Source of the DNA: Gordonia soli NBRC 108243
GTDB lineage: Bacteria; Actinomycetota; Actinomycetes; Mycobacteriales; Mycobacteriaceae
Length of the DNA: 64,000 nucleotides
NCBI RefSeq assembly: GCF_000334455.1
Contig: NZ_BANX01000011.1
Location: 1 to 64,000, forward strand
Direction of reading: 5' to 3'
Shown: piece by piece, positions 19,077 to 27,814 of the stretch
How positions within the stretch are numbered: position 1 is the stretch's first letter
How the letters are laid out: every line of letters starts with the position of its first letter
Program-made: the position numbers and the translations under genes
The notes under the pieces: generated by a model
Seen by the model: the letters and a program-made list of their open reading frames with translations, nothing else
Database searches by the model: none
What the model was told of the DNA's origin: nothing

Positions 19077-19502
19077 CTACGCAGTTGCGTCGAGGGAGGC
19101 GATCACCTTGTCGGTCTCGATCCAGATCACCAGTTCGCCGGGAACACCGTTGCGATCGCCGAACTCCTGCGCACGGTCGGCGCCCATGTACCGTGCACCA
19201 CACAGCGTGGCGATGCGCTTCACCTCGTCGAGGTCCTCCGACACCACCGCGCAACCTTGGACCTGCACGAAGGCATACGGCGGTTCCTGGAGGTCGACGG
19301 TGAGCACGATCCGCGGATCACGACCGATCGCACGGCCTTTCGCAGTTGTGGCACCGGTGTTGAACGCGAGGCGATCGCCGTCCAACACGAACCACACGGG
19401 CGCGACCAACGGTCGCCCGTCCGACGCCGTGTAACCGAGATGACCGGTCTTGGTACCCGACGTGAGGAAGTCCCTGACCGCTGCGTCATCCAAAGATGCC
19501 AT
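19077..19502 (-). CDS. PPOX-class, probably F420-dependent oxidoreductase
   Basis: A 141-residue protein of the pyridoxamine-5'-phosphate-oxidase-like split barrel. FLTSGTKTGHLGYTASDGRPLVAPVWFVLDGDRLAFNTG is the typical N-terminal half, followed by DPRIVLTVDLQEPPYAFVQVQGCAVV. In mycobacteria and relatives, most such small proteins bind F420 rather than FMN. It lies 24 bases after mftG on the same strand and may be co-transcribed with the mycofactocin genes; a role there is not established. Confidence 0.8.
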   Translation of the reverse strand: MASLDDAAVRDFLTSGTKTGHLGYTASDGRPLVAPVWFVLDGDRLAFNTGATTAKGRAIGRDPRIVLTVDLQEPPYAFVQVQGCAVVSEDLDEVKRIATLCGARYMGADRAQEFGDRNGVPGELVIWIETDKVIASLDATA

Positions 19503-19526
19503 GGACCCAGCGTAACGCCGACAGAC

Positions 19527-20852
19527 CTATCCGACAGCGCCGATGAGGCGATCACCGATGAGACAGGCCATCATCATGATCGTGGCATGCGGACCACTGT
19601 GCAGGTCGACGGGCAGGATCGAGCCGTCGACCACCCGTAGTCCGGGGACCCCGTCGACCGCACCCGTCGGATCTGTGCGGGTACCCATCGGCAACGTCCC
19701 CCAGGCGTGCTGCGATGTCCGGACGACCGGGTCGACCTCCACCGTCGCCGGGTCGACCACGTCGGCCACCGCCGGATCGGCGAGCATGGAGCGGACCCGA
19801 TCGACCCCACGGTCGAGTTGGTCGAGCACATCGACCGACGGTGCGCCGAGGTGCACGAGGGGTGCTCCACGGTCGAAGCGAACGGTCCCGGAGGCCGCCG
19901 GGACCATGGCCGCCACACCCACCGCCGGACCACGTGGCGGTACCGAACGTATGTATTTCGCGAGATCGTCGCTGTAGAAACGGATCTCGCTGCCATCGTC
20001 GGTGTGCACCACCGATTGCAGCAGCGGTCGCGGGGACGCGGACACCCTGGGACGATAGTGGACGAGGACCTCGCGGTGCTCCCGCAGCCCCACGCCGGAC
20101 GCGAACAGATCGGCCAGCGCCGGCACCCGGGAGCGTTCGAGCAATGCGGCGGTTCCCAGCGTCCCCGCACACACGATCACCTCGCCGGCCTCGATCTCGG
20201 CGCCGGCGACACGGACACCGACCACACGTCGGTCCCGCATAACGAGCGACTCCACGGCCGCCGATGCCCGGACGGTCAGACCCGGGCGACCGAGAGCCGG
20301 CCGTAGATATGCCTCCGCCGCGGTGCGTCGGAGCCCTCCCTCGCGGTTGGACACCACACGATTCACCCCGACGGTCACCTCGCGAGATTCGATGGGTCGG
20401 ACCGGATAGCTCTTCGCCCAATGGTTTTCGAATGCAAGCGTCGCCTCCGACAGTTCGTCGTCGGCAAATGGACTCGCCGACATCGTCCCGCCGGGGCGAT
20501 CGAGTTCGTCGTAGGCTCCGGCGACACGCTCGGCCGTCCACCCGCTCGACCACCCGGCGAGGTCGTCGGCGTGGGCACGCAGGAAGTAGCCGCCGTTGAC
20601 CACCGACGAGCCCCCAAGGGCACGGCCGCGGACCATCGCGAGACCGGAGTCCTCGACGATGTGGGTGGCGATCGGCGAATCCCGATCGATCGGCAGGCTG
20701 CGCAGATCACGCTCGTAACCCGTCGGCCATCGGTCCGGACCGGCCTCGAGGACCAGGACCTCGCGATCCTCCTCGCGTGAGAGACGCTCGGCCACAACAC
20801 AGCCGGCGCTGCCCGCACCGACCACTATGACGTCGGCCGTCCGGGCCGACAT
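19527..20852 (-). CDS. mftG: Mycofactocin-associated GMC-type flavin oxidoreductase MftG
   Basis: A 441-residue protein of the glucose-methanol-choline oxidoreductase superfamily. ADVIVVGAGSAGCVVAERLS is the FAD-binding GxGxxG motif, and RGRALGGSSVVNGGYFLR and the C-terminal LPMGTRTDPTGAVDGVPGLRVVDGSILPVDLHSGPHATIMMMACLIGDRL match the family. In mycobacteria MftG has been shown to link mycofactocinol oxidation to the respiratory chain. The ATG shares a base with the mftF stop (TGATG), so translation is coupled. A longer upstream reading overlaps mftF and was rejected. Confidence 0.9.
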   Translation of the reverse strand: MSARTADVIVVGAGSAGCVVAERLSREEDREVLVLEAGPDRWPTGYERDLRSLPIDRDSPIATHIVEDSGLAMVRGRALGGSSVVNGGYFLRAHADDLAGWSSGWTAERVAGAYDELDRPGGTMSASPFADDELSEATLAFENHWAKSYPVRPIESREVTVGVNRVVSNREGGLRRTAAEAYLRPALGRPGLTVRASAAVESLVMRDRRVVGVRVAGAEIEAGEVIVCAGTLGTAALLERSRVPALADLFASGVGLREHREVLVHYRPRVSASPRPLLQSVVHTDDGSEIRFYSDDLAKYIRSVPPRGPAVGVAAMVPAASGTVRFDRGAPLVHLGAPSVDVLDQLDRGVDRVRSMLADPAVADVVDPATVEVDPVVRTSQHAWGTLPMGTRTDPTGAVDGVPGLRVVDGSILPVDLHSGPHATIMMMACLIGDRLIGAVG

Positions 20853-22291
20853 CAGTGTGAGGTCAGGACGGGACGAAGTGCCCCGATGTCGCGGTTGCTC
20901 AGGGCACCCTGCCAGAGGCCGGCACCGTAGGCGAGATCGTCGAGCCGGCGGAACACCACGTAGGTCAGCGGCCCCATGGGTGGACTGGCCGACGGTTCGG
21001 ATATCACGTGCCGTACCCAGGCGACGAGCCCCTCCGCGAGGGCCATCTGCAGCACCAGTCGTCGGAATCGCGCTGAGAACAGCGCGATTCCGACGGTAAC
21101 CGGCCAGTAGTGCCGGCACACGGCACCACCTGCCTGCAGCATCCCGAAGCCGACGGCGCGTCCGGTCATCTGGGTGGCCACCACGGGTGCCCCGGGTAGG
21201 TCGCCGAGCCGCTGCGCGAGTCGGACGCCCACGCGGGCCAGGACCAGTGCGGCGATCACCACGCCGATGCGGGTACGGGTCAGCAGAGCGGCGACGGCGA
21301 CCGCCATGGGCACGGACATCACGATCGGGGCCGCCAACCCGCCGTGCCGATCGGCGAGGTGGGCCGCGCCGGTGCCGTAATACCGCCGACGACCCAGAAC
21401 CGATCGGAGGTCGGAGCGGTGGTCGTGGGCGACCTCGGCGACCGGGTCGTAGCGGAGTCGCCATCCGGAGCCGTGCAGACGCCAGCAGAGGTCGACATCT
21501 TCGGCGACCCTGGTGGACTCGTCGAATTCACAGAAAGCGCTGCGCCGCACCACCATCGCCGCACTCGGGACATACGGTACCTTCGTGCCGGGCACCACCG
21601 AGCACTCGTCGGGCCCCATGTCCAGCGACGAATAGCCGTTCTCGTACCGCTCGGCGGGTGTGCGGCCGCGGCCGGAACGGCTGAGCCCGACGATCCGCGG
21701 GGCGACGACCGCGACCGTCGGATCGGAGAAGTGCCCGAGCAGCATCGTGAGCCAGTCCCGCGGCGGCACGACGTCGGAGTCGAGAAAGGCGACGAATGGG
21801 GTGGTCGCCTTTGCCGAGCCAGCGTTGCGTGCCGCGGAGGGTCCGCGGTTCTCGTCGAACCGGATGAGATCCACGTCCGGCCCCGAGACCGTGATGGGCA
21901 CCGGCGAACCGTCGTCGACGACGATCACTGCCACACCGGAGAGCGCGGCGAGCAGCCGGTCGACGCCGGATTGGTTGTCGCGCACCGGGATCACCACGGT
22001 GACTTCGTCCACCCTGGGCCCGAACATCGGGCGTGGGTTGGCGATGCCGGCGTCCAGCAGGCGTCGGGCGAGGGATCGCGTCGGGCCGTCGCACACCTCG
22101 ATCCGGCCGTCGCCGGACATCATGCCCAGCGCGGTGTCGGACAGACGCAGCATCCGTGTCGGCGACCCCCCGACCAGATGCCGGAGATCGCCACGGTGAG
22201 CACAGCGCATGTCGATCTGGACCTGGAACCCGTCGGGCAGATCCGTCGGTGCCGCGGCGGCGGTCGGGCGTTCCCGATCGACGGTCGTCAT
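20852..22291 (-). CDS. mftF: Mycofactocin glycosyltransferase MftF
   Basis: A 479-residue family-2 glycosyltransferase with C-terminal membrane-associated segments. VTVVIPVRDNQSGVDRLLAALSG, VIVVDDGS and the DSD motif in VAFLDSDVVPPRDWL form the nucleotide-sugar site. The N-terminal 90 residues (GFQVQIDMRCAHRG) are typical of MftF. It adds the beta-glucose chain to the mycofactocin redox core. The ATG at 22291 overlaps the mftE stop (ATGA), which supports this start over an earlier one at 22321. Confidence 0.92.
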   Translation of the reverse strand: MTTVDRERPTAAAAPTDLPDGFQVQIDMRCAHRGDLRHLVGGSPTRMLRLSDTALGMMSGDGRIEVCDGPTRSLARRLLDAGIANPRPMFGPRVDEVTVVIPVRDNQSGVDRLLAALSGVAVIVVDDGSPVPITVSGPDVDLIRFDENRGPSAARNAGSAKATTPFVAFLDSDVVPPRDWLTMLLGHFSDPTVAVVAPRIVGLSRSGRGRTPAERYENGYSSLDMGPDECSVVPGTKVPYVPSAAMVVRRSAFCEFDESTRVAEDVDLCWRLHGSGWRLRYDPVAEVAHDHRSDLRSVLGRRRYYGTGAAHLADRHGGLAAPIVMSVPMAVAVAALLTRTRIGVVIAALVLARVGVRLAQRLGDLPGAPVVATQMTGRAVGFGMLQAGGAVCRHYWPVTVGIALFSARFRRLVLQMALAEGLVAWVRHVISEPSASPPMGPLTYVVFRRLDDLAYGAGLWQGALSNRDIGALRPVLTSH

Positions 22292-23046
22292 ACCAATCGC
22301 CCCTGCGCGTCCACCGACCACTCCCCGACGGCTGCGACCAGAGCGTCGATCGACGACTCGAGGAGCGTTCGCCCCTCGGCAGCGGTCGCGCCGGTCGGGT
22401 CACCGAGGACACCGTTGGGACTGACCGCGGCCACGCCCCCCGCGCGGAGTTCGGGCAGCAGCTGCGCGACCGGCTGTCGGTTACCCGCGGCGGCGTGGGA
22501 CGACCGCACCAATTCCGGTGAGATGTGCATCAGGACAGAGGTTTCGGTGTGCCCCGCATGTGCATCGCGTCCGCCGAGCACGCAGGGGAACCATGCCACG
22601 TCCCGACTCTCGCCGCGGAGTCGGCCGACCGCGTCCACCAGTGGCCGACCGTTGCCACCGTGTCCGTTGACGAACACGATCCGGTCGGCCCAGCGGCAGG
22701 CGCTACGTCCATACTCCAGCAGCAGGAGTCCGAGGGCCTCGGCGCCCAGCGAGACCGTGCCCGCGAAGGCCTCGTGTTCGCCGCTGGCGCCGTAGTGCAG
22801 CGGTGGCGCGACGAGGAACCGCGGCGGCGTGATCATCGCATCCGACGAGCCGCCGGCCGAACGCCCGAACGACGGGAGGAGCCGATCGTGCGCGCCCTCG
22901 GCGACGGCGGTGGCGATACGGCTGTCGGTGTCGAGCGGGAGGTGCGGACCGTGCTGCTCGACCGCTCCGAGAGGCACCAGCAGGGTGACCGTGGATCCGT
23001 CCAGCTCTGGCCAGCTCAACTGCCCCAACGCTGCCGGACGTGTCAT
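22288..23046 (-). CDS. mftE: Mycofactocin precursor peptide peptidase MftE
   Basis: A 252-residue creatininase-family metallopeptidase. VPLGAVEQHGPHLPLDTD and FVNGHGGNGRP carry the metal-binding Glu, His and Asp residues. MftE cleaves the modified precursor MftA to release the C-terminal Val-Tyr-derived dipeptide AHDP. The start at 23046 gives the usual length. It is the first gene of the downstream mft block (mftE-mftF-mftG) and is divergent from a CaiB-type gene, so it needs its own promoter in 23047-23228. Confidence 0.93.
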   Translation of the reverse strand: MTRPAALGQLSWPELDGSTVTLLVPLGAVEQHGPHLPLDTDSRIATAVAEGAHDRLLPSFGRSAGGSSDAMITPPRFLVAPPLHYGASGEHEAFAGTVSLGAEALGLLLLEYGRSACRWADRIVFVNGHGGNGRPLVDAVGRLRGESRDVAWFPCVLGGRDAHAGHTETSVLMHISPELVRSSHAAAGNRQPVAQLLPELRAGGVAAVSPNGVLGDPTGATAAEGRTLLESSIDALVAAVGEWSVDAQGRLV

Positions 23047-23228
23047 TCGGTCAACTCTAGCGACGACGACGCCGTCGGGTAACCGGGACGGCAGCAATTC
23101 CTCCCTCGGATCTGATCCTCGCGGCGATGGCCCACGACCTCCCACACGAGCGCTCGATCGGTTGTGCGATGCTGGACGCCTAGCGTGACGCCCGACACAA
23201 CGGGGCGGCCGGGATCGGGAGGATCGAG

Positions 23229-24353
23229 ATGACGTCGTCGAATGGGCAGGCAGTGACGCCCGACAGTGGAAAGAGTGGGCCGCTCAAGGCCATCCGCGTG
23301 ATCGAGTTCGCCGGTATCGGACCCGGTCCGCACGCCGCGATGCTCCTGGCCGACCTGGGGGCCGACGTCGTCCGCGTCCAGCGTCCCGGCTCGCTGCCCA
23401 GTCCGGACCGCAATGCCGACGCCCTGCTGCGCGGCCGGCGCGTCGTCGAGGCGAATCTCAAGGACCCCGCCGACCGGGAGACGATCCTCGGACTCGTCGC
23501 CAAGGCGGATGTGGTGCTCGAGGGTTTTCGGCCGGGCGTGATGGAACGGCTCGGGTTCGGCCCCGACGACCTCGAGAAGGTCAACGCAGGACTCGTCTAC
23601 GGCCGCATGACCGGTTGGGGCCAGGAGGGCCCACGCGCGAACCTGGCCGGGCACGACATCAACTACATCTCGCTGACCGGGATGCTGCACGCCATCGGGC
23701 GCAGCGAGGATCGTCCGACCCCGCCGCTGAACCTGGTGGGCGACTTCGGCGGTGGATCGATGTTCCTCGTCGTCGGGGTCCTCGCCGCGCTGCAGGAACG
23801 ACAGACCTCCGGCCGCGGCCAGGTCATCGACGCCGCCATGGTCGACGGTGCCTCGGTCCTCGGACAGATGATGTGGGCGTTCCGCGGCACGGGCCTGTGG
23901 AGTGACCGACGCGGGGCGAACCTGCTCGACACCGGCGCCCCGTACTACGAGGTGTACGAGACCTCCGACGGCAAATGGATGGCCGTCGGCGCCATCGAAC
24001 CGCAGTTCTACGCCGAGTTGCTCAAGGGACTCGAGCTCACCGACGCCGATCTGCCCGACCAGAACGACGTCACCGGGTGGCCGACCCTCAAGGACACCTT
24101 CACCCGGACGTTCGCGACGCGCACCCGGGACGAGTGGGCAAAGGTCTTCGACGGCACAGATGCCTGCACCTCACCGGTGCTCGATTTCGTGGAGGCAGGC
24201 GAGGATCCGCACATGAGCGCCCGGCAGAACCTCGTCGAGATCGACGGCGTACAACAGGCCCAGGTGGCCCCGCGCTTCTCCCGGACCGCTCCGGGCACCC
24301 CGACCGGGCCGGCCCGCGAGGCGACCGATCCGGCCACTGTCTGGGTCGACTGA
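23229..24353 (+). CDS. CaiB/BaiF family CoA-transferase, alpha-methylacyl-CoA racemase-like
   Basis: A 374-residue protein of the family III CoA-transferase fold. [32 protein letters not shown] begins the family. [12 protein letters not shown] and [11 protein letters not shown] match the histidine and aspartate catalytic motifs of alpha-methylacyl-CoA racemase (MCR) rather than the formyl-CoA type, so epimerisation of 2-methyl-branched acyl-CoA (as in cholesterol side-chain or pristanic acid catabolism) is the best guess. It lies on the plus strand inside the mycofactocin locus, between mftE and a glycosyltransferase, and ends at a shared terminator. Confidence 0.85.
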   Translation: MTSSNGQAVTPDSGKSGPLKAIRVIEFAGIGPGPHAAMLLADLGADVVRVQRPGSLPSPDRNADALLRGRRVVEANLKDPADRETILGLVAKADVVLEGFRPGVMERLGFGPDDLEKVNAGLVYGRMTGWGQEGPRANLAGHDINYISLTGMLHAIGRSEDRPTPPLNLVGDFGGGSMFLVVGVLAALQERQTSGRGQVIDAAMVDGASVLGQMMWAFRGTGLWSDRRGANLLDTGAPYYEVYETSDGKWMAVGAIEPQFYAELLKGLELTDADLPDQNDVTGWPTLKDTFTRTFATRTRDEWAKVFDGTDACTSPVLDFVEAGEDPHMSARQNLVEIDGVQQAQVAPRFSRTAPGTPTGPAREATDPATVWVD

Positions 24354-24418
24354 GACTCCGTCGGCACCGACTCGGGTCACCGGCCCGCGGACGGTCGACA
24401 CTCCGGGGCACCACGTAC

Positions 24419-24458
24419 ACGGACGGCCCTCACCTCTCCGGAGGTACGGGCCGTCCGT
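24419..24458. terminator. Bidirectional hairpin terminator
   Basis: ACGGACGGCCC (24419-24429) pairs perfectly with GGGCCGTCCGT (24448-24458), with ACCTC/GAGGT inside. It lies between two convergent genes and can serve both. Confidence 0.85.
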
Positions 24459-24466
24459 CGGTCGGA

Positions 24467-25330
24467 TCAGGTGACCGGCGAGACCCGGTCCACAGCCGCG
24501 CGACGGAAGGGGCGCCACTTTCCGGTCGTGGGATCGTACGGGCGGAAGACGAGTCCAGACACGGCGATCTGGACGATGTTGAGCGGCAACAACACCGTCT
24601 GGACGGTCGCGGTCCGGTGATCTCCGTGTGCGCGTTGGGTACGTACCGTCGCAGTGAGATAGCCCCAGTTCGACCGGATCGACGCCTCGTAGCGTCGGGT
24701 CGAGATCGCGGCGACCAGAGCGGGCACCCGCCGGAGTCGAGCACCGGCGACCCCCAGCGCATAGGTGAAGTCGACATCCTCGTGGGTTCCCGGCAGATTC
24801 TTCATGTGGCGCTTCGACGAGTGCCAGACCTCACGGCGAAATGCTGAATTCCCACCGGACAGCGCGGTGTGACCGACATCTCGCAAACCATGCTCCTCGG
24901 CCGCCGACAATGCATTTCTGCGACCGCGCTCAGCGAAGGGGGAATCGTGGAAATAGAACGGCCCGGAGATACCGTCGATCTCGGGATTGTCGGTCAGATA
25001 TCGCTCGATCACTTCGGTCCAACCGGGCTCGACGAGCGTGTCGGCATCGATCACGCCGATCACATCGCCTGTCGCGGAGTCATTTCCGGTCCGCCGGGCC
25101 CACGTAGCACCCTGCCGTGACTCGCGGATGACCCTGATCGGCAACCGATCTGTGAACTCGTCGACGATGTCAACCGTCCGATCGGTCGAATTGTTGTCGA
25201 CGATGATGCATTCGTCTATGGGCCGACGTTGAGCGGCCAAACTGTCGAGCGAGTCACCGATCGATGACTCCTCGTTGAACACCGGTATCACCACGCTGAT
25301 ACGTACGACGCCTCCCGAGCCGTTCTCCAC
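24467..25330 (-). CDS. GT2 family glycosyltransferase within the mycofactocin locus
   Basis: A 287-residue GT-A glycosyltransferase. ISVVIPVFNEESSIGDSL, VDNNSTDRTVDIV and the metal-binding IDADTLVEPGW are intact, and LPGTHEDVDFTYAL gives the acceptor-side ED motif. The end LVFRPYDPTTGKWRPFRRA resembles the enzyme at 619-1530, indicating a paralogue pair. It is not MftF, which lacks this ending and is encoded at 20852. The start (GTG at 25330) is uncertain because no clear ribosome binding site is seen. Its place between mftD and mftE suggests, but does not prove, a link with mycofactocin. Confidence 0.82.
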   Translation of the reverse strand: MENGSGGVVRISVVIPVFNEESSIGDSLDSLAAQRRPIDECIIVDNNSTDRTVDIVDEFTDRLPIRVIRESRQGATWARRTGNDSATGDVIGVIDADTLVEPGWTEVIERYLTDNPEIDGISGPFYFHDSPFAERGRRNALSAAEEHGLRDVGHTALSGGNSAFRREVWHSSKRHMKNLPGTHEDVDFTYALGVAGARLRRVPALVAAISTRRYEASIRSNWGYLTATVRTQRAHGDHRTATVQTVLLPLNIVQIAVSGLVFRPYDPTTGKWRPFRRAAVDRVSPVT

Positions 25331-25435
25331 AAGGACAGGAGAAAGCGTAACCAGAGGAATGCATCTTATGAAGAATTAAATATGGCGAAACCGATTCAGG
25401 GCAATTCAGATGTCGGCTCGACCGAGGGGAACCGC

Positions 25436-25510
25436 GCACGATCGACGGTTCACAGAGCACGATCGACGGTTCCGAGCGCACGATCGACGGTTCCGAGCGC
25501 ACGATCGACG
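25436..25510. repeat. Tandem 21-bp repeat, 3.5 copies
   Basis: The unit GCACGATCGACGGTTCCGAGC is present at 25436-25456 (last five bases differ), 25457-25477, 25478-25498, with a partial copy at 25499-25510. It lies in the 214-bp gap between the glycosyltransferase start and the SDR stop codon. Each unit carries a CGATCG palindrome. Confidence 0.85.
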
Positions 25511-25544
25511 TCGACGGAAGTCGCTGGTCGCCGGATCGATCCGG

Positions 25545-26363
25545 TCAGACCTTGGTGGCGCCCATGTCGATCTGGAACGTCGCGCCGGTGACCGCACGCG
25601 AGGAGTCCGATGCCAGATACAGCACCGCGTCGGAGATGTCGTCCAGGGTGGCGACCGGGTAGTAGTCGAGGATCGACACGAAATGCGCGTTGTACCAGGG
25701 CATGTTCGCGAAGACATCGTGCGCGGATGTGTCCTCCACCCCCATCGGGGTGTCGACCGCGTACGGGTGCACGGTGTTGACCCGGATCTTGTGATGCCCG
25801 AGTTCCTTGGCCGCGGTCTGAGCCAGGCCGACCAGGCCGTGCTTGGACGCCGAGTACGACGCCTGGACCGGCATCGCCTTGAGCCCGGCAGACGAGCTGA
25901 TCACCACGATCGAACCGCCGTTGCCCGCATCGAGCATCGCGGGAATGGTGGCCCGCAACGTCTTCCACGTACCCACCAGGTTGATGTCGATCACGTCGGT
26001 GAACTGCTCCTCGGAGAGTTCCCACACCTTGCCCCAGGTGAGGATGCCGGCGTTGGCGACCACATAGTCCAGGCGACCGCCGAACTGCTCGACTCCCTCG
26101 GCCACCAACTGCTGCTGGAATGCCAGGTCGCGGATGTCGCCCTGACGCGCGATGATCTTGCCGCCGGCCTCCTCGACCAGCCGCACCGTCTCGGTCAGGT
26201 CATCGGTACCCGCAGGTCGGTAGGTGATGTGATCGGCGACCTTCTCGGCGATGTCCAGGCCGATGATCGACGCACCCTCACGGGCGAACCGGATCGCATG
26301 GTTGCGCCCCTGACCGCGTGCGATACCGGTGATGTAGACGACCTTGCCGTCGAACTGTCCCAT
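25545..26363 (-). CDS. Mycofactocin-coupled SDR family oxidoreductase
   Basis: A 272-residue short-chain dehydrogenase. The cofactor motif is TGIARGQGRNHAIRFAREGASIIGLDI (residues 12-38), the extended version found in SDRs that keep a tightly bound NAD(P) and pass electrons to mycofactocin. The catalytic residues are Ser157, Tyr170 and Lys174 (ISSSAG, YSASK). NAGI and the C-terminal GATFQIDMGATKV are typical. The start at 26363 is favoured over 26420. It lies downstream of mftD with a KstR-like site in between, so it may be separately regulated. The substrate alcohol is unknown; carveol-dehydrogenase-like proteins are the closest family. Confidence 0.88.
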   Translation of the reverse strand: MGQFDGKVVYITGIARGQGRNHAIRFAREGASIIGLDIAEKVADHITYRPAGTDDLTETVRLVEEAGGKIIARQGDIRDLAFQQQLVAEGVEQFGGRLDYVVANAGILTWGKVWELSEEQFTDVIDINLVGTWKTLRATIPAMLDAGNGGSIVVISSSAGLKAMPVQASYSASKHGLVGLAQTAAKELGHHKIRVNTVHPYAVDTPMGVEDTSAHDVFANMPWYNAHFVSILDYYPVATLDDISDAVLYLASDSSRAVTGATFQIDMGATKV

Positions 26364-26437
26364 GCCAGCGCTCCATCTCGAACCAACTGATCGCCTGAAC
26401 CGACCCGACCGGGTGTGCACGAGGTGTCACGCCAGGT

Positions 26438-26477
26438 CCGTCCGGCAAACTGTAACACGTTCTAGTTTGCCGGACGG
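26438..26477. promoter_or_regulatory. Inverted repeat enclosing a KstR-like operator
   Basis: CGTCCGGCAAACT (26439-26451) and AGTTTGCCGGACG (26464-26476) are perfect inverse copies. The spacer reads GTAACACGTTCT, so that 26451-26464 (TGTAACACGTTCTA) matches TAGAACNNGTTCTA at 12 of 14 positions. The stem could terminate mftD transcription while the loop is an operator for the SDR gene starting at 26363. Confidence 0.6.
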
Positions 26478-26493
26478 GCCCGATACGTCGAGA

Positions 26494-27699
26494 TCAGATG
26501 TGGCCGAAGGACCGCTCGAAGTTCTCCGGCAGCACCAGATCGTCGCGGGACAGTTCGTGGACGCTCTTGCGCCCCAAGCCCATCAGCGACGAGTCCAGCC
26601 CCATACGGAGGAGGTCGAGGACGTTCTCGACACCGGTCTGACCGTTTGCGGCGAGACCCCACAGGTACGCGCGACCGATCATCACCGCGCGGGCTCCCAG
26701 CGCCAGCGCCTTGGTGACGTCGCTACCGCGACGGATGCCACCGTCGAGCAGCACCTCGACGTCGTGCCCGACGGCGTCCGCGATCGGCCCGAGCACCCGG
26801 ATGGTCGCAGGTGTGCCGTCCAGGTTGTTGCCACCGTGGTTGGAGACCGAGATGGCCGAGGCGCCGATGTCGACGGCACGCTTGGCGTCGTCGAGTCGGG
26901 TGATGCCCTTGACCATGAACGGACCACCCCATTGCTCACGCAACCACTGGAGGTCTTCCCACGTGGGCGGAGGGGTGTTCATCCACTGGCCGTAGACACC
27001 GAAGAAGGTCGGCCCGGGCTGACCGGGCGCGCTGACGTTGGGCGCGGTGAGGTCGGGGATGATGACCTTGCCGCCACGCACCCAGTCCAGTGCGTAACGC
27101 GGCTTGAGCGCGATCTCCGGGGCGAGCTTCAGCAGCGCCTGGAAGTCGACCTTCTCCGGGATCTCCGGGCTTCCCCAGTCACGTCCGACGTTGAACACCC
27201 AGTCGGTTGTGACGATGAGCCCCTTGGCACCTGCGGCCCGCGCCCGCTCCACGCGCTCGAGGATCTCGTCCCGCGACCCCAGCCAGTAGATCTGGAAGAA
27301 GATCTTGTCGTTGACCTCGGTGACCTCTTCGACCGGGTGGGATGCGAAGCTGGACAACCCCATCGCGGTCCCGCGAGCGGCCGCGGCGCGTGCGACCGCG
27401 ACCTCACCGTCGGGGTCGACGGCCTGCACGCCGGTCGGGCTGATGATGACCGGGAACGAGATGTCCTGGCCCATCACCGACGTCGCGAGCTCGCGGTCGG
27501 GCTGCACACCGATCACGTGTGGCGCGAAACCGATCTCGTTGAACGCCTGCGTGTTGTCGGTCACGGTGACGCCGGCCTGCGTTCCCGCGACCAGCGACGA
27601 ATAGACCGACTTCGGCAGTCGCTTCTTCGCCCGACGCTGGGCCTCACCTACCGTCTCGAACCACGGATTGCGTGCCCAGGGATTCTTGGCCATCGTCAC
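26494..27699 (-). CDS. mftD: Mycofactocin biosynthesis FMN-dependent deaminase MftD
   Basis: A 401-residue FMN enzyme of the L-lactate dehydrogenase/glycolate oxidase (alpha-hydroxy acid dehydrogenase) fold. PVIISPTGVQAVDPDGEVAVARAAAARGTAMGLSSFA, then GITRLDDAKRAVDIGASAISVSNHGGNNLDGTPATIRVL and the phosphate-binding LDGGIRRGSDVTKALALGARAVMIGR are all present. MftD oxidatively deaminates AHDP to premycofactocin, giving the redox-active core. It follows mftC by 115 bases. Confidence 0.93.
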   Translation of the reverse strand: MTMAKNPWARNPWFETVGEAQRRAKKRLPKSVYSSLVAGTQAGVTVTDNTQAFNEIGFAPHVIGVQPDRELATSVMGQDISFPVIISPTGVQAVDPDGEVAVARAAAARGTAMGLSSFASHPVEEVTEVNDKIFFQIYWLGSRDEILERVERARAAGAKGLIVTTDWVFNVGRDWGSPEIPEKVDFQALLKLAPEIALKPRYALDWVRGGKVIIPDLTAPNVSAPGQPGPTFFGVYGQWMNTPPPTWEDLQWLREQWGGPFMVKGITRLDDAKRAVDIGASAISVSNHGGNNLDGTPATIRVLGPIADAVGHDVEVLLDGGIRRGSDVTKALALGARAVMIGRAYLWGLAANGQTGVENVLDLLRMGLDSSLMGLGRKSVHELSRDDLVLPENFERSFGHI

Positions 27700-27814
27700 T
27701 TTCCTTCATAGAGCGCGGTCGCGGCGATGCGACCGACCAGATGGGGCGCCCGAGTCGTAGCGGGCTGGGGGGATCCGACGCCGGCGGTCGGGTGCCGGTA
27801 TCGGTGGGCGGCGA

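Noticed and set aside
25254-25502. A small frame with repeated RSEPSIV units
   Set aside because: It is the translation of the 21-bp repeats; no ribosome binding site or conserved sequence supports a protein.
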